Positions 46,867 to 55,949 of a DNA stretch of 64,000 nucleotides are shown in pieces. The notes under the pieces are model-generated. The model had not been told where the DNA came from, did no database searches, and worked only from the letters and a program-made list of their open reading frames with translations. Made by a program: the position numbers and the translations under genes. This stretch comes from Pseudomonas sihuiensis (lineage in GTDB: Bacteria; Pseudomonadota; Gammaproteobacteria; Pseudomonadales; Pseudomonadaceae), in the NCBI RefSeq assembly GCF_900106015.1, contig NZ_LT629797.1, positions 5,022,001 to 5,086,000 of the forward strand, in the 5' to 3' direction. Positions within the stretch are counted from its first letter, which is position 1. Every line of letters starts with the position of its first letter.

Positions 46867-49113
46867 TCAGAATTCGACTACTGCCGACAACCACAGGCGC
46901 CGACCTTCTTCCATTACGCCGGTGGTGGACTGGGTGCTCTGGATATAGTCCGTACCATAAGCCGTACCGTTGGCTACGCCACCACCAACGCCCGCGTTGT
47001 TTGGAGTGCTGTAGGTGCTGTAGGCCTTGCCTTTGACGAAGTCCTTGTCCAGCAAGTTGTAGATTGCCGCATTGAGCGTCACGTTTTCCGAGGCTTTGAA
47101 CGAGCCGCCGAGGTGGAGCAGGGTATAGGCCTTGGTGTTCTTGCCCAAGGTGTCATAGATCGACTGATTGGTTGAGTAACTTCCGTTGGTGTTGGCCAGG
47201 TTCTCGTACCTCGAGGTAAAGCGAGCACGTTCACCACGGTATTCACTCTTGAGCCAGAGGTTGAGGCGATCAGTGGTCTGCCAGGCGAGCTTGGCATTGG
47301 CCAGGTGTTCGGGAGTATTGGTCAGCGGTTCGCCTTTGTTGTCGCCGCTTTTCTGTTCGCTGTCGGTGTAGGTGTAATTACCCGAAAGTGTCCAGGCTGG
47401 CGCGAAGTTCCAACTGGCAGCGAGTTCCAGGCCTTGGGTGACCGCTTCGTCGATGTTTATCTGCTGTGAGCAGGTGCCAGCCGGGAGACCACCACTTGCT
47501 GCGTTACCACTGCACAGAGGATCGGCGACCGGATCACCGGTGGCGATCTTGTCCTTGAATTTGTTGTGGAACAGCGTGGCGTTGGCATTGAAGCCGGACA
47601 GGCTGTCGAAGTAGACGCCAAATTCGGTGCTGGTGGTCGTCTCAGGCTTCAGGTTTGGGTTGCCGATGGTGACGACCTGTCCCTGGCTGGTGACACCGTT
47701 GATGCCGCCATGCAGGTCGTTCAGATCCGGAGTCTTGTACCCCCGGCTGATGCCTCCTTTGAGTGTCCAGCTGTCAGTTGTATTCCACACCAGATAGGCG
47801 CGCGGGCTCACGTGGCCGCCGAAGGCTTCGTGGTCGTCATAACGAGCCCCCAACGTCAGGGCCAGATCATCACGCAGGCGCCATTCATCTTCGGCGAAGA
47901 GTGCCCAGGTTTTTTGCTCGAACTCGTCCAGTGCGATGCCGTCCGTCATTTCGGCTTTCCACCACTGACCGCCGAGGGTGGCAATGTGCGACTCACCTAT
48001 TGGTGCTACGAGTTTGCTGTCGAAAACCAGGTTGGTTGTCTCCAGATCGCGATCATCACCAATCAGCGTGCCTGGGATGCCGGAGCTATTGCCGATAACG
48101 TTACCTGGAATGGTACGGCCGATGGTTTCGGTGCGGTTGTGCATCAGGCTGGAATCCAGAGTGCCGAAGTCCAGACGCGCGGTGTGGGTCAGGGCGATCT
48201 GCTCGCGTTCGAAACGTAACTCGTCGGCATAACCATTGGCGGTGGTGGCATTGGCAGTGCAGTCGCGGTTCAAGCCATCGAGACTGCCGAGCTGGCACTC
48301 ATCGTTGTTGTACTTCTGGCGGCCGCGTTCAATATCCAGGCCGAAGTCGTGATTCTCGTGCGGAGTTAGAGTCAGGCGTGCTCCCAGATTGTTGGTACGG
48401 CCATCGACTGGAGAGGGGCCGCGCTTGCTGATATCCACGCCGTTGCCGTAGCTCAGGTCGGACTCTTCACGATTGAACAGGCTACCCCGTACCTGCAGGC
48501 CGAGCAGGTCGTCGATCAGCGGGCCGCTCGCGTAGATGCTGGTGTTGCGGGTATCACCGAAGTCGCGATTTTCCTGGTAGGTGTAATCCTGGGTCAAAGA
48601 GCCGGACCACTCCTTGCCGACCTTGCGGGTGATGATGTTGATCACCCCGCCCATGGCATCGGAACCATACAGGGTCGACATCGGCCCGCGAATCACTTCG
48701 ATACGCTCGATGGCCGACAGCGGCGGCATGAAACTGGTGGAGGTTTCGCCGAAACCGTTGGGGGTGACGTTACCGGCTGCGTTCTGCCGGCGGCCGTCGA
48801 TAAGGATCAGAGTGTACTGACTGGGCATGCCACGGATGCTGATGTTCAGCCCGCCAGTCTTGCCGGTGCCCTGACGCACGTCGATGCCTTCGACATCCTC
48901 AAGTGCCTCGGCGAGATTGCTGAAACTTTTCTGCTGCAACTCCTCGCGGCTGATCACGCTGATGCTGGCGGGGGCTTCGGTGATCTTCTGTTCGAAGCCG
49001 GAAGCGCTGACGACCACATCGCCCAGGGCGATGGGCTCGTTGGCCTGGGCACCGAAGCTGGCAGCCAACGCAATGGCGCTAGCCAAGGCGGTACGGGAAC
49101 TGAGGGCGGACAT
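46867..49113 (-). CDS. TonB-dependent ferric enterobactin-type receptor (FepA/PirA/PfeA family)
   Basis: 748 aa outer-membrane receptor. Signal peptide about 1-24 (ALASAIALAASFGAQA). The plug has VVVSASGFEQKITEAPASIS, NISIRGMPSQYTLILIDGRR and RGPMSTLYGSDAMGGVINII, all FepA-family motifs. The barrel has a Cys-containing extracellular loop (CQLG...RDC, about 268-280) and ends in SAVVEF with terminal Phe. Length and motifs match PirA/PfeA. A candidate Fur box precedes it. The regulator pair at 33304-35333 is of the type that controls such receptors but is 12 kb away. Confidence 0.93.
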   Translation of the reverse strand: MSALSSRTALASAIALAASFGAQANEPIALGDVVVSASGFEQKITEAPASISVISREELQQKSFSNLAEALEDVEGIDVRQGTGKTGGLNISIRGMPSQYTLILIDGRRQNAAGNVTPNGFGETSTSFMPPLSAIERIEVIRGPMSTLYGSDAMGGVINIITRKVGKEWSGSLTQDYTYQENRDFGDTRNTSIYASGPLIDDLLGLQVRGSLFNREESDLSYGNGVDISKRGPSPVDGRTNNLGARLTLTPHENHDFGLDIERGRQKYNNDECQLGSLDGLNRDCTANATTANGYADELRFEREQIALTHTARLDFGTLDSSLMHNRTETIGRTIPGNVIGNSSGIPGTLIGDDRDLETTNLVFDSKLVAPIGESHIATLGGQWWKAEMTDGIALDEFEQKTWALFAEDEWRLRDDLALTLGARYDDHEAFGGHVSPRAYLVWNTTDSWTLKGGISRGYKTPDLNDLHGGINGVTSQGQVVTIGNPNLKPETTTSTEFGVYFDSLSGFNANATLFHNKFKDKIATGDPVADPLCSGNAASGGLPAGTCSQQINIDEAVTQGLELAASWNFAPAWTLSGNYTYTDSEQKSGDNKGEPLTNTPEHLANAKLAWQTTDRLNLWLKSEYRGERARFTSRYENLANTNGSYSTNQSIYDTLGKNTKAYTLLHLGGSFKASENVTLNAAIYNLLDKDFVKGKAYSTYSTPNNAGVGGGVANGTAYGTDYIQSTQSTTGVMEEGRRLWLSAVVEF

Positions 49114-49169
49114 CTATCTACTCCTGGCGTAAGAGAGTGCAGGCGGAACGGTTTGCGAACGGCCGGGAT

Positions 49170-49188
49170 GATAGTGATTTGCATATAA
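49170..49188. promoter_or_regulatory. candidate Fur box of the FepA-type receptor gene
   Basis: On the minus strand TTATATGCAAATCACTATC matches 12 of 19 Fur consensus positions, 11 of 14 in the right half. It lies 56-75 bases before the receptor start. The remaining gap up to pxpA (49342) shows only AT-rich sequence near 49260-49285. Confidence 0.6.
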
Positions 49189-49341
49189 GGTTCAATTGCG
49201 GATGATATCTGCGACCGGTGAGTTCGGCTGGAGGTGCCGTGGCGACTGGGTTGTAGCCAGGTGTAAATTTTGTAAATGCGATAAGTTCTCGAATGCGCGT
49301 ATGGCTTTGCGGATGCTGCTCCGGCGCTCTAAGCTGCGGAC

Positions 49342-50085
49342 ATGAACCGTATTCTTCTCAATTGCGACATGGGCGAAGGCTTCGGTGCCTGGCGTATGGG
49401 CGACGATGCGCTTGCCATGCCGCTGATCGATCAGGCCAACCTCGCCTGCGGCTTCCATGCCGGTGATCCGCTAATCATGGCGCGTAGCGTCGAGTTGGCT
49501 TTAGCGCAGGGCGTGAGTATCGGCGCGCATCCTTCCTATCCGGATCTGCAGGGTTTCGGCCGCCGCCATCTGCAATGCTCGGCCGAAGAGGTGCGGGCGC
49601 TGGTGCTGTATCAGATCGGCGCGCTGGATGCCTTCTGCCGCGCCGCCGGTGGCCAGTTGGCCTACGTCAAGCCGCACGGCGCGCTGTACAACGATCTGGT
49701 GCGTGACGATGCGCTGCTGATGGCGGTGCTCGATGCCTGCCACTGCTACCGCAAGGGCCTGCCGTTGATGGTGCTGGCGCTGGCCGACAACGACCGGGAG
49801 CTGCGCCTGGCCGACGAGGCGGATGTGCCGTTGATGTTCGAAGCCTTCGCCGACCGCGCCTACCTCTCGGATGGGCAGCTTGCGCCACGCCGGCTCAGTG
49901 GCGCGGTACATCAGGATCCCGAACGCATTCTCGCCCAGGCGCTGGCCATCGCCCGTGGCGAGCCCTTTGCCGACATAGATGGCAAGCCGCTGCGGCTGCG
50001 CGCCGACAGCCTGTGCGTCCACGGCGACAATCCAGAGTCGCTGGCGGTTTTGCGCCGCTTGCGCGCCCGTCTGGACGCGCTGTGA
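49342..50085 (+). CDS. pxpA: 5-oxoprolinase subunit A (LamB/YcsF family)
   Basis: 247 aa, normal length. Subunit of the bacterial PxpABC 5-oxoprolinase, which opens pyroglutamate with ATP. Seen: [18 protein letters not shown] at the N-terminus, [11 protein letters not shown] (about 33-43), GAHPSYPD near 61, [11 protein letters not shown] near 108 and [10 protein letters not shown] near the end, all family signatures. pxpB and pxpC are not beside it, which is unusual; they may be elsewhere. Start ATG 49342. Confidence 0.93.
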   Translation: MNRILLNCDMGEGFGAWRMGDDALAMPLIDQANLACGFHAGDPLIMARSVELALAQGVSIGAHPSYPDLQGFGRRHLQCSAEEVRALVLYQIGALDAFCRAAGGQLAYVKPHGALYNDLVRDDALLMAVLDACHCYRKGLPLMVLALADNDRELRLADEADVPLMFEAFADRAYLSDGQLAPRRLSGAVHQDPERILAQALAIARGEPFADIDGKPLRLRADSLCVHGDNPESLAVLRRLRARLDAL

Positions 50086-50089
50086 GGGA

Positions 50090-50380
50090 TCAGTTGGGCT
50101 GCCAGTCCAGAGTCAGCTCATCCCGCCAGGCAAAGCGTTCGAAGTGACTGCCGACGACGCCTTCCAGGCGTTGCAGGTCTTCGCTGTTGGCGCTTTCCAC
50201 CTGTAGACGCAAGCCCTGGTTTTCTGCCTTCAAGGTCGCCACACCAGCGCCGAACTCGATGCGGCCCTGCTGCTCGTCGAAGTTGACCGGAATCTTGTGC
50301 GCGAAATGCTTGCACAGCCGGCTGATATAGCGCGCCGGGGTATCGGTTGCGACGAAGGCACTGCTGCTGAATAGGGTCAT
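50090..50380 (-). CDS. DUF2218 protein
   Basis: 96 aa, soluble, function unknown. Paralogue of the C-terminal domain of the iron ATPase at 39514-40578: both have a short polar N-terminus, then RLCKHFAHKI (here) or RLCKHFSHKI, an alternating beta pattern, and an ending of the LTLDW/LVLQW type. Convergent with pxpA, 4 bases apart. DUF2218 genes are often beside siderophore genes; here the nearest iron gene is the FepA-type receptor one gene away. Confidence 0.88.
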   Translation of the reverse strand: MTLFSSSAFVATDTPARYISRLCKHFAHKIPVNFDEQQGRIEFGAGVATLKAENQGLRLQVESANSEDLQRLEGVVGSHFERFAWRDELTLDWQPN

Positions 50381-50443
50381 GCAAAATCCTCTTGGGCTGT
50401 GTCTTTCCTGGTGGCTGCCGTATTGCGACAGCGCGGCGTGGTT

Positions 50444-51085
50444 TCAGTACGCCAGGGTAAAGCGTTGGCGAATGTGCTGCGGCTGCTCGACTTCGTCCAG
50501 CAGTGCTACGGCCAGGTCGGCCACCGAAATGCTGCCCGGCTCATTACCGTTCATCAGCAACTCGTCCCGGCCCAGGCGGAACTTGCCGGTACGTGGGCCT
50601 GGAACGAGCAGTGCGGCTGGCGAGAGAAAGGTCCACTCCAGATCCTGTTCGCCGCGCAGGATTTCCAGCGTCTGGCGCGCACCTTCGGCGCCTTCCTTGT
50701 ACTCGGCAGGAAAGTCCGGTGTATCGATCAATTGCACGTTGGGGGCGACGTACAGGCTGCCGGCACCACCGACCACCAGCAGACGTTTGACGCCTGCCTG
50801 CTTGCTCGCCTCGATGATCGAGCGGCTGCCGGCGATGAACTGCTCGCGAATCTCCGCCACGCCCCAGCCTGGGTTGAAGGCGCTGATTACCGCGTCGTGG
50901 CCGTGCAACTGCCGGGTCAGTGCTGCGCTGTCGTGAACGTCCGCCTCAACGACGGTGAGTTGCGGGTGTGCGTTCAGCTTTTGTGGCTGGCGTACCAGTG
51001 CGGTGACCTGATGACCGCGACTCAGTGCCTCTTGCAGCAGCGGCGCGCCGACATAACCAGTGGCACCGATCAGTGCGATTCTCAT
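50444..51085 (-). CDS. NAD(P)-binding epimerase-like protein
   Basis: 213 aa Rossmann-fold protein of the NmrA/YwnB type (atypical SDR). MRIALIGATGYVGAPLLQEA gives the GxxGxxG dinucleotide site, DAVISAFNPG is at about 70, and VGGAGSL and TFLSPAALLVPG follow. The start is ATG 51083-51085 with TTGGAGA upstream; longer forms run into the divergent regulator region. Substrate unknown; this family often serves as redox-sensing or stress reductase. Divergent from the LysR gene at 51186, which probably controls it. Confidence 0.88.
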   Translation of the reverse strand: MRIALIGATGYVGAPLLQEALSRGHQVTALVRQPQKLNAHPQLTVVEADVHDSAALTRQLHGHDAVISAFNPGWGVAEIREQFIAGSRSIIEASKQAGVKRLLVVGGAGSLYVAPNVQLIDTPDFPAEYKEGAEGARQTLEILRGEQDLEWTFLSPAALLVPGPRTGKFRLGRDELLMNGNEPGSISVADLAVALLDEVEQPQHIRQRFTLAY

Positions 51086-51185
51086 TGGGGTAATCTCCAA
51101 TAGTGACGATGAACACATGATCGCTGCTGGATAAACCCCGGAAAAAGTGGCCTGATGCACATGGATAGTTAAGCAGGGCTTCATA

Positions 51186-52073
51186 ATGGAACAGCTCAAG
51201 CGCATGGCGTTGTTCGCCACCGTGGTGCAGAAGGGCTCGATGGTCGCGGCTGCCGAAGCCATGGGCATGACGGCTTCGGCGGTCAGCCAGCAGATACGTC
51301 GACTGGAGGAGGCCACTGGTGTGACGCTGCTGCACCGCACCACACGCAAGCTGACCCTTAGCGAGGCGGGTGCGCAGTTCTATGAAAGCTGCCGACAGAT
51401 AGTCGAGCTGGCCGAGCAAGCGGAGCAGCGCCTGGCCGAGCAGCGTGATGCGCCAGTGGGCGAGTTGCGTGTCGCCGCCCCGGTCGGGTTTTCCGGGCCA
51501 CTGCTGAGCGAAGCGCTGGCGCCGTTGCTCAGTGCTCATCCGGGGTTGAGCCTGAGCCTGTTCTTTCACGATGAACAGATCGACCTGATCGAGTCGCGCA
51601 TTGATCTCGCCATCCGTGTCGGCCGCCAGGAGGACTCCAGCCTGGTGGCCCGTTACGTGACCGATTGGCGCATGATCCTGTGCGCCGCTCCGGCCTACCT
51701 GGCACGCGTCGGTTTACCAATCGAACCGTCGCAATTGCTCAAGCTCGACTGGATCGGCCTGCATCTGGAACGCAGCCAGCACCTGACCTTGCTTGGCCCC
51801 GGTGGAGTGCAGCAGCGCCTGCGGCTGGAGACGCGCATCAGCTGCAACAACATCCTGGCCGCACGCCAATTCACCCTGGCGGGAATGGGCGTGTCGCTGC
51901 AGCCGGAGCCGGAAGTCCGTGAACTGCTGGCTCGCGGCGAGCTGTTGCCGCTGCTGCCGGATTGGCAACTCGAGCCTATCGGCCTGCATATCGTCACGCC
52001 ACGGCGCGATGCGCAACCGGCCAAAGTGCGCTATGCCATCGAGGCGCTCAGGCGTCATCTGGTCAGTGCATGA
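51186..52073 (+). CDS. LysR-family transcriptional regulator
   Basis: 295 aa. N-terminal winged helix (MEQLKRMALFATVVQKGSMV, then SAVSQQIRRLEEATGVTLLH), linker helix and substrate-binding domain. It belongs by appearance to the large CrgA-like group whose members usually regulate a divergent oxidoreductase gene. The 100-base gap to the NAD(P)-binding gene should hold the shared operator; no clear T-N11-A repeat was picked out. Confidence 0.93.
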   Translation: MEQLKRMALFATVVQKGSMVAAAEAMGMTASAVSQQIRRLEEATGVTLLHRTTRKLTLSEAGAQFYESCRQIVELAEQAEQRLAEQRDAPVGELRVAAPVGFSGPLLSEALAPLLSAHPGLSLSLFFHDEQIDLIESRIDLAIRVGRQEDSSLVARYVTDWRMILCAAPAYLARVGLPIEPSQLLKLDWIGLHLERSQHLTLLGPGGVQQRLRLETRISCNNILAARQFTLAGMGVSLQPEPEVRELLARGELLPLLPDWQLEPIGLHIVTPRRDAQPAKVRYAIEALRRHLVSA

Positions 52074-52160
52074 TGATCAATAGTCGGCATACGCCTCTGG
52101 CTATGCGAGGATGGCGCCATAATCATTTTCTCCGTCAGAAAGGACCCGTGATCCACACCG

Positions 52161-53048
52161 ATGAAGACGCCCAAACGTATTGAACCCCTGGTCGAGGATG
52201 GCCTGGTGGATGAGGTGCTGCGACCACTGATGAGTGGCAAGGAAGCAGCGGTCTATGTGGTGAGGTGTGGCGACGAGCTGCGCTGCGCCAAGGTCTACAA
52301 GGAAGCCAACAAACGCAGCTTCCGCCAGGCATCCGAATATCAGGAAGGTCGCAAGGTGCGTGGCAGTCGCCAGGCGCGGGCCATGGCCAAGGGCAGCAAG
52401 TACGGGCGCAAGGAGCAGGAGCAGGCCTGGCAGAATGCCGAGGTCGCCGCGCTGTTCCGCCTGGCCAATGCCGGTGTGAGGGTGCCCAAGCCCTACGACT
52501 TTCTCGACGGCGTGCTGCTGATGGAACTGGTGGGCGACGGCGAGGGCGATGTTGCGCCGCGTCTCAATGACGTCGACCTGCACCCGGACGACGCCCGTGA
52601 ATTTCACGCCTTCATGATCCAGGAGATCGTCAAGATGCTCTGCGCCGGCCTGGTGCACGGCGACTTGTCGGAGTTCAACGTGCTGCTCGGCCCTGAGGGC
52701 CCGGTGATCATCGATCTGCCGCAAGCCGTGGATGCCGCCGCCAATAACCATGCGTTCAGCATGCTCGAGCGCGATGTGCGCAACATGGCCGAGTACTTCG
52801 GCCAGTTTGCCCCGGAGCTCAAGTACACCAAGTACGCCAAGGAAATGTGGGCGCTGTACGAAGCTGGCAAACTGCTGCCCGATACGGCGTTGACCGGCGA
52901 GTTCGCTGAGCCCGAGGACGCTGCCGACATCGACGCGGTGATGCGCGAGATCAAGGCCGCGCTGGCCGAGGAAGCGAAGAAGCAGGCCCTGCTCAACGCC
53001 GAAGACGAACCCAAGGACGCCGAGCCGATACCGCCCTGGATGCGCTGA
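52161..53048 (+). CDS. RIO-type serine protein kinase
   Basis: 295 aa. RIO-family kinase: MSGKEAAVYVV nucleotide loop (about 24-34), KVYK lysine, catalytic HGDLSEFNVLL (about 170-180) and metal site IIDLPQAVD. An acidic/Ala-rich C-terminal tail ends in PPWMR. Pseudomonas genomes carry such a kinase; its target is not known to me. Start ATG 52161. Single gene. Soluble and cytoplasmic. Confidence 0.9.
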   Translation: MKTPKRIEPLVEDGLVDEVLRPLMSGKEAAVYVVRCGDELRCAKVYKEANKRSFRQASEYQEGRKVRGSRQARAMAKGSKYGRKEQEQAWQNAEVAALFRLANAGVRVPKPYDFLDGVLLMELVGDGEGDVAPRLNDVDLHPDDAREFHAFMIQEIVKMLCAGLVHGDLSEFNVLLGPEGPVIIDLPQAVDAAANNHAFSMLERDVRNMAEYFGQFAPELKYTKYAKEMWALYEAGKLLPDTALTGEFAEPEDAADIDAVMREIKAALAEEAKKQALLNAEDEPKDAEPIPPWMR

Positions 53049-53151
53049 TAAAGCTTTTGCCGGGCTCTGCTCCGTAGGGTGCGCCGTGCGCACATCCTCA
53101 CGCTGCGCCCGGTGCCATGGGAGGGGCTTTAGAACTGGCGGTGCCACTGAC

Positions 53152-53204
53152 GTAGGGCGGGTGTAACCCGCCGTTGTCGGTCTGGCGGGTTTCACCCGCC
53201 CTAC
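53152..53204. repeat. GTAGGGCGGG inverted pair overlapping the cueR stop
   Basis: GTAGGGCGGGTGTAACCCGC at the left and its inverse at the right, ending CCGCCCTAC. The right end supplies the TAG stop of cueR (53201-53203 on the minus strand). A single related copy is at 4681-4701. A GTAGGGTGCGCCGTGCGCAC palindrome precedes it at about 53073. Confidence 0.85.
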
Positions 53205-53632
53205 AGCTGACGGTGCGACGAACATCCCGCCGCGCCGCAACTCACTCCTTCCTCCAGGCCCTGCAGAATCGGACAATCCGGCCGGCTATCGCCCTGGCAA
53301 CTGTTCGCCAGCTCCACCAGCGTATCGCGCAAGGCGCTCATCTCGGCGATCTTGCGTGAAAGCGTGGCGATATGCTCCTCGGCCAGCGCCTTCACATTGG
53401 CACTGGCGCGCTGCTTGTCCTGCCACAGTGCCAGCAGCTTGCCGACTTCTTCCAGAGAAAACCCTAGATCCCGCGCCCGCTTGATAAAGGCCAGGCGGTG
53501 CAGGTCCGATGCACTGTACTGCCGATAACCACTCTCCGACCGCCCGGCATGGGGCAGCAGGTCGATGGACTCGTAGTAGCGAATCATCTTGGCACTGAGG
53601 CCGGTGTGTTTGGCGGCTTGGCCGATGTTCAT
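53201..53632 (-). CDS. cueR: copper-responsive MerR-family regulator CueR
   Basis: 143 aa activator that twists MerR-type promoters when it binds Cu(I). The N-terminal helix-turn-helix MNIGQAAKHTGLSAKMIRYY is close to E. coli CueR. The metal loop has Cys112 and Cys120 (CQGDSRPDC), the same numbering as E. coli CueR. The C-terminal tail adds CGAAGC. Start ATG 53630-53632. Its targets are probably copA and copZ, whose promoters at 62973-63003 and 63450-63481 have CueR dyads. It is separated from them by the 53.8-60.5 kb secretion module. Confidence 0.95.
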   Translation of the reverse strand: MNIGQAAKHTGLSAKMIRYYESIDLLPHAGRSESGYRQYSASDLHRLAFIKRARDLGFSLEEVGKLLALWQDKQRASANVKALAEEHIATLSRKIAEMSALRDTLVELANSCQGDSRPDCPILQGLEEGVSCGAAGCSSHRQL

Positions 53633-53780
53633 GGTTGATTTCGCATCGAATGGAATGACGGGGAAGTATCTCAGAAATATCCAAGGGTCTTCCCCTCCGG
53701 CGGAGTAGTCAGTCGTACCATTTCACTGCTGCGGTCTACCTCTTTTTCGCGCCTGACCTCAGGAGAGATGAGCAAACCGG

Positions 53781-55943
53781 TCATGCGTACTGGCGAGCTG
53801 GAGGGCTGGAAATTTTGGCCAGCTGTTCTGCCTCTCGGTTCTCATCCAGGGAGCGCCATTGAGCTACCAGCTCATGCAGATCCTCTCTCTCGATCAAGTC
53901 GCCAAAAACGTCTTGGGCGGTCAGCGGTCGTTCTGCCTGGTTTAGCAGGCGCATCTTGGCACGCTCCAGTGCTTCACGCTGTTGCCGGCCCAGGGTTCGC
54001 GCCAGGGTGATGCCCTCGTTATACATCTGCCTCAGCTGCAGATCGGATTTGTTGTAGAAGCGCGTGTCGTGACGCTTTCTGATTTCATGGCGGAATTCGA
54101 CGAAGCTGCGTGGTTGCCAGCTAGCCAATTGTTCTTCGGCACGCTGAATCAGGTTGTGGATGTCCTGAATCTCGGCGGGAGAGAACAGCGCACCTTCGCG
54201 ATTTTCCACGCCGGCATGCCAGCGCAGCAGGGTGGTGAGCATGGCGCGGCTGTAACCGCCGTCGCTGGAGTGTTCCGCGGCGGAGAATGCCTGGTTCACC
54301 AGCGACATGCGCTTTGGCATGTCGCCCTGCAGATCGACGGCTCCGGTATAGCTTGCACAGGCCCGCTCATCGAGAATTGCGCAGCCGGGTTGCCAGAGAA
54401 TGGCTGTCTCGCTTCCGGCCCCCGGTTTGCGCGGCACGAAGTGGCGTTGCTCGCCGTGGTGCTCGTAAGGGTCGCCCTTCAAATTGAGCAGGCCACCCAA
54501 CAGCAGTGCGATACCCAGCAGCGGAGAGCTGAACAGCGCCACGGTGCCTGCACTGGCCAATTTCCACTCGGCGTCCATCCAGGTGAAGGGCACGGCGGGC
54601 ACCGGGTCGTTATGGTTGACCAAGCGATGATGCGGCAGGGCTGCGGCGGCCTGGACGAAGGCGCGGTCGCCTGCGCGAGGGGCGCCGAAGGTGTAGAGCT
54701 GGATATTCTGAGACCAGTTCGTTCTTAGCCACTCAGCTAAAAGCAGAGCGATGGCTCCGCCAAGACTGTGTCCGCAAACGATTACGGTCTGTTCATCCGT
54801 ATAGAACGCCTCCATATAGCGCTCGACGAATACCTTGGCCGCCTGGAAGGCGCCGTAAAACCCCCGGTGAGCCTGGCCGACCCCTTCGGCGTAGGGCACC
54901 TGGCGGGCATCCAGGTCGCGCAGGATATCCGGGGTTTCCTGGGTGCCGCGTACCGAGATCAGCAGCACCTTGTCGTTGTGGGTGATGAAGGCCTGCGTCT
55001 CGGTCTTCTCGTCATAGAGAAAGTGCACGTCCTCCGGGTTGTTCCAGCCATTTTCCGCTTCGGCCTTGTAGCGTTCGGGGTCGTGGGGCATGACCTCCAG
55101 GCGCTTGGAGTAGGGTACTTCCTCGCAGAGCAGGTGGTAGCTGGCGGTATTGAAAAGCGTGGGCCTGGCCAGGCGTGCAAGCTGCTCGCGCAGTACATGG
55201 CCGATGCTGCCCTGGAGGGTATAGGGCGGGGCTGTCGACACATAGCGCTCCTTCGGCTGCTTGGCCTTGCCGAAGGGGGCGTAGACGAAGGTGCTCATCA
55301 CCGCCAGGTGATAGGCGTTCAGCGCGCAGAAGGCCTTGTCGTGCGACAGCAGCGGGCTGTAGGCGCGCAGCGCCTTGACTTCGAGCAGGTGGTGCAGGTT
55401 GGGCGCCAGTGCCACGCCGGTGCGTTCGGCGGCCAGGCCAGCGTTCTGCTTGAGCACGGTGGATGGGCGTGGCCACCAGTCACTGTCGGCATCCGGCAGA
55501 TGCTCCTTGGCCTCGACGAAGTCCCTGACCTCCACCCTCAGAAAACGGGCGTTTTCCCGTGTCGCGCGTCCCTCCGCCAGGTAGGTTTTGCTATCGGGGT
55601 TGCGAGGGCCGGATGGGGAATGTTCGGCGGCGACTTGTAGGGCTGTCAGAGGGAGTTGAAAGGATTTTCGGTCAAGAAAATGTTCGTACCATTTGTCACC
55701 GCCACGATAGTCAGTCAGAAGAGAAAGAACCGATGGGCCGCAGTAGATATTTTCAACACGCGCATATCCATCCTCGTCCAAGGCTCCTTCGTACTGTTGA
55801 CCTTGGCTGTCATGCAGCATGTAGGGCAGGCCGGCATAAGGGTTTCCTTCGCCATGTTCGTCGACCAGCCGGAAACTGACCCAATTTCCCCGTAGGGGGC
55901 AATCCAGCATTTCCACCCTGTTCGTTTTAGTCGAGTCATTCAT
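53781..55943 (-). CDS. class 3 lipase-type T6SS effector
   Basis: 720 aa predicted phospholipase effector. The N-terminal part (about 10-75) is a small beta domain (GNWVSFRLVDEHGEGNPYAG, LDEDGYARVENI). The lipase domain has the nucleophile Ser393 in GHSLGG, Asp446 in NHNDPVPA and His495, 496 or 501 as triad candidates. A hydrophobic helix (about 466-488) lies between Asp and His. A charged helical C-terminus follows (about 560-720). No signal peptide, as expected for a VgrG-carried effector. Last gene of the vgrG operon, 6 bases after the lipoprotein. A target in neighbours' membranes is inferred from context; no numbered Tle family is claimed. Confidence 0.88.
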   Translation of the reverse strand: MNDSTKTNRVEMLDCPLRGNWVSFRLVDEHGEGNPYAGLPYMLHDSQGQQYEGALDEDGYARVENIYCGPSVLSLLTDYRGGDKWYEHFLDRKSFQLPLTALQVAAEHSPSGPRNPDSKTYLAEGRATRENARFLRVEVRDFVEAKEHLPDADSDWWPRPSTVLKQNAGLAAERTGVALAPNLHHLLEVKALRAYSPLLSHDKAFCALNAYHLAVMSTFVYAPFGKAKQPKERYVSTAPPYTLQGSIGHVLREQLARLARPTLFNTASYHLLCEEVPYSKRLEVMPHDPERYKAEAENGWNNPEDVHFLYDEKTETQAFITHNDKVLLISVRGTQETPDILRDLDARQVPYAEGVGQAHRGFYGAFQAAKVFVERYMEAFYTDEQTVIVCGHSLGGAIALLLAEWLRTNWSQNIQLYTFGAPRAGDRAFVQAAAALPHHRLVNHNDPVPAVPFTWMDAEWKLASAGTVALFSSPLLGIALLLGGLLNLKGDPYEHHGEQRHFVPRKPGAGSETAILWQPGCAILDERACASYTGAVDLQGDMPKRMSLVNQAFSAAEHSSDGGYSRAMLTTLLRWHAGVENREGALFSPAEIQDIHNLIQRAEEQLASWQPRSFVEFRHEIRKRHDTRFYNKSDLQLRQMYNEGITLARTLGRQQREALERAKMRLLNQAERPLTAQDVFGDLIEREDLHELVAQWRSLDENREAEQLAKISSPPARQYA

Positions 55944-55949
55944 CCCTGA

